Assembly (NCBI RefSeq): GCF_013373865.1
Contig: NC_050471.1
Location: 5,679,307-5,743,306, forward strand
Source of the DNA: Monomorium pharaonis
Lineage: Eukaryota; Arthropoda; Insecta; Hymenoptera; Formicidae
Direction of reading: 5' to 3'
DNA: 64,000 nucleotides
Shown: piece by piece, positions 37,501 through 48,564 of the stretch
How positions within the stretch are numbered: position 1 is the stretch's first letter
Layout of the letters: each line of letters opens with the position of its first letter
Notes under the pieces: generated by a model
What the model saw: only the letters and a program-made list of their open reading frames with translations
Database searches by the model: none
What the model was told of the DNA's origin: nothing
Program-made: the position numbers and the translations under genes

Positions 37501-37971
37501 CAGTGGTACAGACAGACGGTTACATGTCTGGGATCTTAGCAAGATTGGCGAAGAACAGTCTAGCGAAGATGCCGAGGATGGACCACCCGAACTTTTGGTA
37601 ATTATGCCAACTTTTTTTGCGAATAACAAAATAAATAACGAAAAGATCTTCTTCAAAAGTTTCAGATGTATTTTTTTGTTTCCAATTTACATATTCTCTT
37701 TTTCTATTTTCTGTTAGTTTTAAAAATCCATGTATTCTTATTTTTCTTTGGAATTAAAGTTTTCTAAATAATATTTTAAATATTTTTACAGTTTATACAT
37801 GGAGGTCATACCGCAAAAATCAGCGACTTTTCGTGGAATCCGAACGAACCATGGGTCATATGCTCAGTATCGGAGGACAACATAATGCAAGTGTGGCAAA
37901 TGGCGGAGAATATTTACAATGATGAGGAACCCGAAACACCTGGAAGCGAGATCGAAACTGGCGGATCATAA
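34104..37971 (+). CDS. Caf1-55: Caf1-55/RBBP4 (p55), WD40 histone-binding chromatin protein
   Basis: Exons 34104-34125, 36069-36567, 36670-36927, 37270-37597 and 37792-37971 (stop TAA); 428 residues from the first ATG (the next codon is also ATG, so 427 is possible). The short first exon gives MMADKDGE and joins FDDAVEERIINEEYKIWKKN, the N-terminal helix of p55. Seven WD40 blades follow, including LRGHQKEGYGLSWNPN, HTICLWDINATPKENRVID, GHTAVVEDVAWHLLHESLFG and SADKTVALWDLRNLKL. The sequence is almost identical to insect and vertebrate RBBP4, including the histone H4-binding N-terminal helix and the acidic EDAEDGPPELL loop. The protein is a shared subunit of CAF-1, NURF, PRC2, NuRD and Sin3 complexes in the nucleus. 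Intron 1 (1.9 kb) carries microsatellites and a minisatellite. A polyadenylation signal lies near 38507. Confidence 0.98.
34436..34540. repeat. Compound (TG)n/(TA)n/(CA)n microsatellite
   Basis: A TG run, then a long TA run, a short TG/AC inversion and a second TA run, inside Caf1-55 intron 1. The tract is strongly self-complementary. Confidence 0.95.
34745..34962. repeat. Tandem repeat, three diverged units of about 68-75 bp
   Basis: Units start near 34745, 34813 and 34887, each beginning a-a/t-acttgtat and containing tacattttatttt and an acgcg-tta-tataata block. They lie in Caf1-55 intron 1. Spacing is 68 then 74 bp. Confidence 0.75.
35515..35580. repeat. Short minisatellite, 24-bp unit
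   Basis: The block aaatgaaattgaaatgattg recurs about every 24 bp, roughly 2.5 times. It is read through by a 100-codon plus-strand open frame (35515-35817) that I do not regard as a supported gene. Confidence 0.6.
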
Positions 37972-38968
37972 CGTGAAATATAATTTCATTAAATTGTTTT
38001 ATGAGCTACAGCCCCCCCCCCCCGACTGAAGATTATAAGCGCAGCCCTAGTTGCGCCACATTGTTGAACATCTTGGTGTAACGAGCTCGAAGACATTCCT
38101 TTTCACCGAGAAACAATAATTTTTACTTTTTAATCACTCGTACAATTTAAATAGAAAATGTAAATAAGAAACGTGAAAAATTTCATTATACCACGTTTTC
38201 GACGAATGCATTGCGGAGCTGAATGTATATCACTTTATCGGACCTGACTAAACGTGTTTTACATCTTTTCGAAATTTTGGAGGAAATTAAGAATCACTTC
38301 GGAAAATTCGTGGTGAGTATTTATTGTTGTTTCACGGTGATGAAATTGGCTATGTTAATGATGAAAATAAACTAGCTGGCTGTAACGAAATAACTGCTAG
38401 TTAGGATCCATCCTCGTACGAAGGCACTATTTCTCTGTCACAGTGAAAGAGAGAGCTCAAATAAGACTAGGGGATGCCAAGTACTTTTCTACTTCGTTTT
38501 AAGCGTGAATAAAGAAATGATGCAAACTTGAGTGGTATTTTGTTCAATTTATGCTCCTAATTTTTATTTAATATCATTTTCGTGACTTCTACATAATTAT
38601 CATAATTTAAACTAATATCCAATTATAAATATATAATCAAATAATTCTCAGGTTCTATAACAAGTAAGGAATTGTTATCCATGTTTCTAGAATTATTACA
38701 ACAAAAAAATTATTTATAGTGATTTACAATATTCTTATCCGCATTGGAAACACGAAACAAATATGAAAACAATCTTTACATTGTCGTACAAATCTATGAC
38801 ATGCTTTATATTATAATATATGGTAGAATTAGCGACGAGTTAATCGTTTTCTTGGCACTTGCAAATGTAATAGGTGCATTTTTTTCGAGATAAGACTGTG
38901 TCTGTGTGTGTATATGCGAGTGTGTATGTGTGCGTGCGTGCGTGTGCGCGCACACATTTGTTCCCATA
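37972..38968. other. Convergent spacer between Caf1-55 and Slob
   Basis: The left part is Caf1-55 3' UTR with an aataaa near 38507. The right part, AT-rich with a TG/CG-rich run at about 38898-38955, is likely Slob 3' UTR. No gene is seen. Confidence 0.55.
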
Positions 38969-41900
38969 TTATAAAGCTGTTTGTGAAAGCTCGTTGCATA
39001 TCTGCGTGAGTAAGGATCCGTTAAAGCTATTTAGCGATACGCCATCCTTGCTGTCTTCTTGCCCAATGGTTTTCCGTCCTTCAAAGGACAAAGTACCAGA
39101 ATCCTTGCTGTCTTCTTCTTGCCCAATGGTTTTCCGTCCTTCAAAGGACAAAGTACCAGAATCCTTGCTGTCGATACTCGTAATTCTGAAAAAAGAAAAT
39201 TAAACGCTCGCGTATATTGCTCCTTCAGTTAAACTCATACTTATTAATTAGCGCAATTAATGGATTCGTTTATTACCAAAATCTGCGCGTTAAATGAACA
39301 TCGCTTATAGAGCGTGTCTTATGCCAGCTGTGCATGCAAAACAAATTATTTGCAACACCAGTAATTATTTTGTATGTCGGATTCGAATACACATATATGA
39401 CTAAATTCGTAGACATAGTATGGAGTCTACATTAGTAGTTCATTCTATGTCTTTACGAGACTTATATATTTAATAAATTACAATTCTACATTAAAGTTAC
39501 TAGAAACTCACTCTTTTCCGTCTTGTCGTTTAATGCCGTCGAGTAGCTCCTTTATGAAGGACGGCATCGGACGAAATCTCTGAAATAATTGTGTTAATGT
39601 CGACTTCAATTACCTAAACTACCATGTATAATCGGATACAGTTACAATACCTACAGTTTCGGTCGCGCGTTGCATCTCGCGAAGATCGATGTTCTTGAAG
39701 AGATCATGTATCAGCAACTCCTCTATGCTGGTAAAATGATTTTCCGATTCCGTAAATATCAATTCGAGAAAACTTACGACCTGAAATTGAAATATATATA
39801 TATCGCATACTAGTTACTCTTATTTTATGAATAGACTATGCTAGGTTGTTTTTGCGATTGATCTTTACTTGCGGATACTTTTCTTCAATGTCTGCTAGCT
39901 GGACGGCAGATGGTCTAAAGGTACATAATTCGTAGCCAGCGCACATTTCGAATAACATGTGTCCTAGCAGTGTAAAAATAAATTTATAAAATTCATAAAG
40001 TTATCCGTTATTATAAAATAAAATGTGTATGAAAATATAAAATACGTTTTATTGAAGAAATGTAAATTTGACTTTAATTTAAAAACAATTATTGAACAAT
40101 TTGGCACTTTTATATTAAAATGTCGAAAAAGAATTGTGCAAAAGTTATATTAAAACATTACAAAATATAAATATCTGTAATTTAAAATTGTACAGAAGAT
40201 AGAGAAAGAGAGCGATCATGAAAATCATATTTAAAGAATAAATTTAAAAAATATAAGAAACGCTGATTATATTAATAATAAAAAAGCTCAATTTAAAATT
40301 CTTTTGAAGAGCTTTATATTGAAAAATATTGGTCTTTACCGAAGCATATAATATCGATTGAAATAGCGTCTGTTAATTGGGATGTCACGACGGGATGTAT
40401 GCGACTGGCGCAACCTAAAAGTGTGTTCTCCAAACTGGTCAGTCTCGCAACGCCATCCTGAATCACCACATTGCCCGAGTGGAGATGAGTCACCGTGGGA
40501 AATCCTTGTTGCTTCAGGAACACCAACGCTTCTAATATCTGTCGTCCGATTTGTTGCACTTGTGGTAGTTCGAGTCCCTTGCCACCCGCGGCATACTTGT
40601 GAATCCAGTCTTCGGCCCAATAAGGCCGATAGAACTGCCACAAGACATTTATTTTTGTTAGAATATTAATTCTGTGTCTCTCCTCGAGGGATTTTGATGC
40701 GAGATCATATAGAGTGTTGAGAAAAATTCTTCGTGTTATCGGTAATAAACAACCTTGTTCTATCGGATTCTCCTAAATAGATTTTATACATTAGTTAAAT
40801 TAATTTAATTTACTAATTAGTTTGATTTAATATTAATCCCATCTACTAAAATATTTGACAATTATATAAGAAGACGAGGAAAGAGAGAATGACATCTAAT
40901 AAAACTTTCGCTAAGGCAAAAAAGTAAGAATTGGTTTCCGATCAATCAAGAAGTGCGAAGGTGAAGTTTGCATGAGTATTTTTCACTCTTCTAAAAAGCT
41001 GAATATATAACTGTTTGCGAAGTAACTTACGTCATATATTAGATCCTTGAGACTGCACTTATTGATGGGCTGCACCAGAACGATGTAAGTCTGATCCTCA
41101 TACTCGAAAAAATCAACATGAAAGACAGGACAGATGTACGGATGTTGTAAGACCAGGAACAGATTGTTCAAGACGTCCTTGGTGGAGGGGCAGACAGTCA
41201 GCGGACAGTTCGGGTTTAACGGCATCATAGTCAACAGACGAGCTGTCTTCAGCGACTTGTCGCACACCCTAAACCAGTACTTGTCCATCCTCGATCCTGA
41301 AGGATATTTTAACGTCTGCGTCAGCTTTCTCTTTTATACAAATTCTCGAAGATACGTCTAATAAGTGCTGATATGAAAAAAAAACTCAAATCTCTGAATA
41401 CAATATCGTAATAGATTATCGATTTTTCATCGTAACTCTTTATACTAGCTTCTTAAATTTTTGTTTGTCCCTATTTTACATTTACGTTTCTTATTTTGCT
41501 ATGTTATTATAATAACATTAAAATGGAATACGCTTCGGTTTTAGGACATCTTGTACATTTTTTATTTGACACTTCGGCGGCTTCAGCGGAATCACGAGAA
41601 AGAGAGGAGGGTCTCACCGATGTTGCCGAGTTGCTTCATGAATATGAAACGCGGTGTTTTCTCCAGGTAGTCATTACAGATTGATAAAGCACGATTGCGG
41701 GATTTCGATCTCCTATCCACCACTATGTGATTGCCGTCCCTGTTGGGAATACGCAAAATTCCGCTTGATTATTCCTTCCTATTTAATCATTTATGTTCTT
41801 CTTTTCCCATTCAATCTCTCTCCGAGAAGATAAAACTTGCACGCTTTATAGCATTGTTTTAATTGACGAGTCAATTTAAATTATTTTAAACAATTAGAAC

Positions 41901-44820
41901 TCTCGAATCTCCATTTATATAAGTATCAGTTTTTAAAAGTGTCTGTAGAAAAGGGTATAACAAATAAAAAAAGGTAAACTGCTGGACTTCTAAAGAGACA
42001 GCAGAATAAAATAACATATATGTATTCGCATACATACAAACGTAATTGTAATGTGTTTTAAAAAAGATTCTGTAAATTATATATTAAAGGAAACGATAAT
42101 TAACACAAAGATAAAGTTTTAAGAAAGTAACAGAATAAAACAAATAGACAACTTAAATCTATATTTGGATAGACTTATAAGATAATAGATGCGCGCACAT
42201 CTGTGCATATTATATATACTTTATATGTCAAGTATATGGTCAAAGATATGGGGTATATCGTGAAAGAAAAAAAAGAAACGTTCTCTACCAACTGTAGTAG
42301 AAATGTTTTCCCTCCAAGTGCGCTTTCTCAGCCACCACGTGCGGATTATTGCGGTTCCGCCAGGAATAGCAGGTACAAAAACGGATTAGATTCGTGACCC
42401 ACGGCTTATGGCGCGGTATAAAGCGCCACGATGCTATGTGGCTGCAAAGAGTTTCATCCAATAAAGAAAAAAAAGAAGATAGGAAAAAGAGGAACCGCAG
42501 TGGCCGTATCGGCCGCTCTTAAGAGGATGCTAAAGTTGTGCTGTTTTACCGAGAATTTTCCTACTCACTAATCTTTTAATTGCATTTACAGAATTAAAAA
42601 TTCTTCTTCAAAAAATTAAAGTATAGATGATAACAAAAAGGAAAAACGACAAAAAATTTAAAAATCGTCGGCTTCTGGCGTCGACTCGTAACAAAATTAA
42701 ACCGAGATTAAAGTTAATCTACGTTGGTAGAAACAGGCCTAGCAGTTTAACATCCTCTTAACGCGGTTTGCGCGAAGGCATGGTAACCGAATTAAAATGC
42801 AACCACACGTCAGGTGCCGAGTGTCCCAGGGCTTTGCTCGCCGCCGTCGTTCCGAATTATCGGGAATTGTTAGGACGAGGCTGGCATTTTGATATTTCAG
42901 GGAGAAAATTCTTTGGGTACCTGGGACACCCTTCGTGTAGTCTTTTCGCCTCTCGTCCTTACTAGTTGGGCGATGAAACGTGATAATATCTATTATTGTC
43001 CAATCGAGGTCCACGAAGATCGCGCACGTCTCGATGAATCCTCCTTGACCGCTCACAACTCATTACTGATCGGATATATTTACAGGAAAAAAAAAAAAAA
43101 AACCGTTTGCAGTGCAAAAAAGCAATTATTACCGCACAACACGCGTCCGCGACGATGAACGCACGAAAGTGGACAATCCACGCTCGTGCCGAACGTCTGA
43201 GCCGTCTACGACAGACTCGTTCGCGGTTTACAAACAGAGAAGCACCCCGGGGATACGTGACACAAATAATTGAAACGCTGGTTTAATAGGATACACAATG
43301 TCATCGGGCAATATTAGATCTGACATCAGGCGGGATGCTGTTAGTGCAAACGGGGATGGAGGGGAAAGGGAAATGTTAAGTGTCATTGTTAAGTGACAAT
43401 ATTGACAATTATTTACGCGCCTGTTGATTGCGACAACAAGTAATAGCTGATTCAGAGCGGAGAGAAACGGCACAGGTATATTGTCGTATATCTGAATAAT
43501 ACATATCCTGTGGGGATAAACCCCGCGGCTCGAGAGATTATCGCGTATTGCCTTCTGGAGGAGGATCGAGCGTCAGCATGATTTATATATCGCGTTTTAA
43601 AATGCAATGTTCCTCTGTCTTTACCCGAATGTAGTTGATTGACAGTTTGACATAAAAGAAAGTAATTTCAACCGATTCTTTTATAAAAAAAATGCATCAC
43701 TTACGAGATATTTAAATCTTAATCTGGTCTTTTAGAGCAGGGATTTCCGAAGTATGGATCGCGATAACTTTTCAGTTATGATAGTAATCGAAACCAAGTT
43801 TCAAAATGAGCTACGATTATTCCTTCTACGTGAAAATGTAGTCCCGCCGAAAATGACTCCCGTCGATGAAAAAATAGGCGCATCACACTTCATACCTCAT
43901 ATTTTAAGAAATAAATTTATTATAATATTCAATAAAAAAGTAAAAATTAAAAAGTAAAAAGAATAAAATGGTATAAATAAATAATTTATGGTTTCCCGCT
44001 TTCCACTTTTTCACAATCCTCAAAGATAAGTTTATCGTTTAAAAAAAATGGGTCATGATCTATATAAGTTTGGAAACTCCATTCTAGAGTGTAATTTGCA
44101 TTTTTTAAATTTCGCTTTATAATTTCTATAAACTCTATAATTTAATAATTTTATAACTTTGTTATATGTATTGCTTTTACGATTGTACAGCTCTATAATT
44201 TCGCAATTGTGTCTTTAACTTTAATTTTACAACTTTCCTTCATTTTTTTCTCTGCGGCAACTTTATAATCCTCAAACTACTTGGAGTACTTGGGAAATAC
44301 TCTACAATCGTGTAATTTTATAATCCCACAAGTCCTCCAATGTAAATCCATAATTCATAAATTATGAACTCTGTCTCCGCGAGAGTTAATTTTAACCGAC
44401 CTCGAATCTCCGCGGGAGTAAAGCCGATCAGGAAGGATGGCCCTTTCACCCCTGAAATACTCACTTGACGTCTTCCTGATCCTTGTATCCTCGCGCCGCT
44501 GACACGCGACTGAAGAGTAGCCGCGCGAGATTGTTCAGCTTGTTTGCCAGCTGATGGCCCTTGTCGTCCTCGCTTTCGTTGTCGTCCTCCGTGCTTACGC
44601 TGCGACCCCGTCGTAATGAACCCCGTGTCGTGCTCATCGCTCTGGCGTTCAGGTCAGTGGCACTTTGAGTCCTGCGATTGACGGCGCGACGACGGCGACG
44701 AGTGCTCGAATGACCGGTACGATGCTGACAGAATCTGTCGTGACCGGTCACCTCCGACTCGCGGTTCCGCTGTCCATCACCGTCGTCCTTCTTGTTTAGA
44801 CTCTGATAAAGATTGAACAT
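38969..44820 (-). CDS. Slob: Slowpoke-binding protein (Slob), kinase-like protein related to PXK
   Basis: Exons: 44465-44820, 41618-41739, 41031-41296, 40340-40772, 39869-39963, 39655-39780, 39512-39579 and 38969-39185 (stop TAA); 560 residues. The N-terminal 118 residues are basic, Ser/Arg-rich and probably disordered. RSKSRNRALSICNDYLEKTPRFIFMKQLGNI leads into a degenerate kinase fold: SLKDLIYD, GRQILEALVFLKQQGFPTVTHLHSGNVVIQDG replacing the HRD loop, LENTLLG where DFG would be, and GHMLFEMCAGYEL in the C-lobe. The kinase catalytic residues are missing, as expected of a pseudokinase. In flies Slob binds and modulates the Slowpoke BK potassium channel. The fourth exon could instead start at 40634 (also an in-phase acceptor), which would drop 46 residues. 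The C-terminus contains a near-perfect 20-residue duplication. A PXK-like name is possible; the domain layout favours Slob. Confidence 0.8.
39046..39168 (-). repeat. In-frame 60-nt tandem duplication in Slob last exon
   Basis: Positions 39061-39110 and 39121-39170 are identical and offset by exactly 60. The unit encodes DSKDSGTLSFEGRKTIGQEE twice in a row, the copy nearer the C-terminus lacking one Glu, followed by a third partial DSKDG. Since 60 is a multiple of three, the frame is preserved. Confidence 0.95.
41740..44464 (-). other. Slob intron 1, 2.7 kb, no coding exon seen
   Basis: AT-rich at both ends, with a moderately GC-rich centre (about 42280-43560) that holds one fold-back element and an inverted pair (gtgtcccagg near 42820 / cctgggacac near 42920). 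An alternative promoter or first exon could lie here, but none can be demonstrated. Confidence 0.5.
42519..42761. mobile_element. MITE in Slob intron 1, about 243 bp
   Basis: The terminal inverted repeats are ttaagaggatgctaaa at 42519 and tttaacatcctcttaa ending at 42761, with one mismatch. The right subterminal block (aaaccgagattaaagttaat then ggtagaaa) is homologous to the right arm of the element in NUBPL intron 1, so the two belong to one family. There is no open frame. Confidence 0.7.
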
Positions 44821-45891
44821 CGCTGCGCCGCAAGATTACCTTGGCGAATGCTGCTGTTTGATCCCGGCACGCCTGAAATCTGTTTTTCCACCTTGTTTTC
44901 TAAGGCTCATCCTCGAAAAGTGCTTTGACAAATAATTCGCCAGCACAGAAAAAATGTATATAATAATTTTATTTGAAAAAGATCTCTGTTCTCAATATTG
45001 CAAATTTAAAATTTCAAACCGATATAATGACCTAATATAAATAAAAAATCATTCTTTTCATTATTGCAATGTTAAAGTGCGTAATAATAAAAACTGTTTT
45101 ATTTTTAAAAATACCAAATGTTTTCAAACTGTGCAACTTAAAGACTAAAGTAATCCGAATGTATAACTGCATCGGTAAATTATTTTTATGTTCCAAATTC
45201 AAAAATATTTGATATTTTTATATTCTTCAAATATTCATGAATTTCTTTCTCGAGTAATTTACCTTTAATTATTTAAAAAAGGACATTTCTTTAGTATAAC
45301 AGAGAGAATAATATTATATACATTTCAATTTTATACATTTAATTTTTCCGGATTAAAGCTTAATAAAGGAAGAACGGAAACAAAAGAGAAAAGCAGCTTT
45401 AATTAATTCTTACATGAAACGTATTGTTGAGGAAGCGCCTTTTGCAACAATTAAGCTTCATAAACTGTCGGATTTTTCCTCTGACCTTTCTGGTCTAATT
45501 TCGCAATCGAAGCAAATTATTGCGAATCAACGTCGTGAAAGATACACGCGAATGCATTATTAAGCACGGGATCACCTCGCTATTAATACCGTTCTCGAGG
45601 TTCTAGATCGATATGAAGCGAATAAATGTGTCCTCTCAAAATACCGATTATTTGTCAGCGTGCACAGGAAATGTTCTGTCTTAAGTTTCGTGCTCGCCTT
45701 GAAATCTATTGAATACGGAGAGAAAAATGATACAAAGAAAATTAGTATGTCCTCGAATGTTACGCGATCGAATTAACATTACTTCTTCGCGGAAGTCCTG
45801 TTCCTTGCAATATATTTTACAGTATATCTGCTACTTTATATATATAAAAAACTGCGAATAAACATAAAAATTATACATATAACAGAATATC

Positions 45892-45998
45892 ATTACCCAG
45901 TAAACACAGAACATTGCGGCAATTTTTTAATATTGTTGTAATGTTGTTATAACATTGCCACAATGTTACTGCTATGTTCTGTGTGTTTGTTAGGTAAT
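45892..45998. mobile_element. Fold-back MITE, about 107 bp
   Basis: The left end attacccagtaaacacagaacat and the right end (complement of attacctaacaaacacacagaacat) are near-perfect inverted repeats. The centre (gttgtaatgttgttataacattgcc) continues the palindrome. No coding capacity. Confidence 0.65.
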
Positions 45999-46166
45999 AT
46001 AATGGTATCATTAGGAATTGCTTTTTAAATTAGTAGTTATTAAGCTTAAATATTCTGAGAAGAATATTGATCGCTCATGACATAATTCTCACAAATGAAA
46101 TAGTGTAAGTATTATTTTGTCGGGTAATTATATTTATTGAGTTTTCTCATCACTTTTTAAAATTTA

Positions 46167-46169
<3 letters not shown>

Positions 46170-46200
<31 letters not shown>
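46170..46200. repeat. (TA)n microsatellite
   Basis: A pure TA run of about 31 bases upstream of Slob. Confidence 0.95.
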
Positions 46201-46203
<3 letters not shown>

Positions 46204-48564
46204 TTATTAAATGTATGAGTCATAAACATAATTGGTCTGTTTTTTTTTTCACCTAAACTTCTTGCACTGTTCATTTTTTCTTTTTCTTTCTATATTAGAG
46301 AGAAAAAAGAAAAAATAAACTGTACAAGATAGTCAAAATAGATTAACCATTAAGAAAATTAATAATGTTAATGTTAAAATCATTAAAAAACTCAGACTAT
46401 TTTCTTTCTTTGATATTTTTTTATTATCGATTCTTTAAATTAATATTAATCAAATTACTGTAATACTAAAGCAAGCTTTTTCTTGACATTTTGTGTCTTT
46501 TGAGTTGAAATGTTTTATCCAAATAATTGATAATCGATGCAAGTTAATTTGCGACTTACCGTTAATAAAGGTGAAGCACCACCATTGGTTGTTTTTTTGT
46601 GTGAAACTATTCGACAAAATATCACAGAAGATCGATTGGTCCACAGATTCTCATTGGTCACTGAAATCTTTACGTGCGCAGCGCGATCAGGAATGGTCAA
46701 AAGTATATGGAAATATAAATATCTTTGCATCAATTGATAAAAAAAAGGAAAATGTGTTCAGATAGTTTTTTCTTGTCTCCTAATTTTGTGTAAATCAATT
46801 CGACTTACAAAACAGTTTGAAATGTCATCATGGCAAAATGTATATTAATATAAATTAAAATATTAATAGAAATATATGTGATATGTTAATAGAAATATAT
46901 GAATGTTATTATAAACTTATAATCTTTTTACAATAATTGTTCGCAAGAAAATAAAGTGCATTTTTATTATATTAGAATGTTGTATCCTTATACGTTGCTC
47001 GGCAACGAAAGAGTAATATATACAAAATATTGCGGAGTCGATAGTTCCACATTTTACATTTTTAAGGGGAATTCTGTAGATATATGTACAAAACTTCCAA
47101 TTTCTTTGGATACATAAATTTTTGTAAATAAAAAAAAACGTGACGTTATCGAAAATTTAAAAAACTTTAGTAGCATTATATTAAATTTAATAAGTTTCGT
47201 TGCGTTTTCTGTAAAACTACCTCTACTTCATCCCGTTATTTTTATTCAATTTTGCTACGCAATTCGTCTGAAATCTTGTAAAACGAAAGAAAATTGAATC
47301 ATTTCGATAAAATAATCTCCGTACCGAGACGAGTGAAAACGCGACAATTCATAGACTTCTCCGAATTAGGTGTAATGTACTCTGAGCTTTCTCGCGGGGT
47401 TATCGACCCTACGTTTGGGTTGTGTGGGCAGTGTACAAAGCGCGAGGATCCCAAAAGGAAGAACAACGCGGGAAGTGTCCGCTGCGGCGGAAACGCGACG
47501 CGCGATTCGAGACGAGACGCGTGGATGGACGGCGCTCGGCGGCCTCTGCCGAGCAACGGAGCTGGGTGGGCACTGATGAGAGCGCGCGATCCCGGCGACG
47601 GCGGTGGGGCCGTGACCGACCCGGCGCGACACAGATTCCGTTCCGCGCAACCACCCTCCGTGCTCCTCATCCTCACGAGGACGTAAGGTAAATGCACGGA
47701 CGGCTGGATTTCTGACGCGAAAAGTTTGGCAACCTGTGGACTTCCGTCCGCGAGGGAACGATCCGTCCGGCGTATTTCGGAGAGTCTTTTGCTTCTTTCT
47801 TCTTTGGCCGAACTCGTAGAGTGACTAGAGTGAAATCGGTGAAATTAACGATTCTCGTTAACAATTAAAAGGCGTTTCCGAATTGTAATAATAATAAGCT
47901 CCTGGAGAAGAAACAAACTTAGAAGCGCTTTTCTAAATTGATGTTCTGTTCAGTTACATTAATTTTAAAGATAAATAAGAATTATCGTTGAAGTTCTATA
48001 ATGTGCATGAAATAGTGTAAGAAAAAAATTAATCATGCGGAAAAAATATAATTGGATAAACATACACACGAGTATCTAAATGTTTACTGTACTGAATTAC
48101 GCACATGTTATATTGATATTTTTAATTGAACAAAACATGCAAGGTGTAATTTAATTCCAGACATGTGCACCAGTTCACACGTGGCACCACTTTTATCCGA
48201 AGACTTCACACGAATTCTAATCCCTGCACCTTTAAGGCTGCTTTCAGGGACAGAGACAGATATACTTGGAAATCGTATAGTTTGATTTAAAAATATATAT
48301 TATTCTTTTATCACACCCGAGTTTTTCAACGAAGGGATAAAATATAAAATTACATATAGAGAAATAAAACTTTTTTGAATTAAAACTTTTAAATTAAATT
48401 CTAAATGAAGATACTGTTATATTTTTTATAATATATACCATTTGATATAAAAGAAAGCTTTTTTTTTAACCTTTGTACTGTAAAAATAAGAAAAGATAAG
48501 ATCTCTATACATTTGTAGTTTCTTTATCACACGTTAAAAATAGACAAATTATTTCGTTTCCGTT

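Larger units (their letters stand above)
44821..48564. other. Slob upstream region to NSE3, no gene seen
   Basis: AT-rich for the most part, with a fold-back element (45892-45998), a TA microsatellite (46170-46200) and a GC-rich block at about 47290-47870. The GC-rich block has overlapping open frames on both strands but no recognisable protein. It might be a distal promoter or non-coding first exon of Slob, or a promoter for an unseen RNA. Confidence 0.5.
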
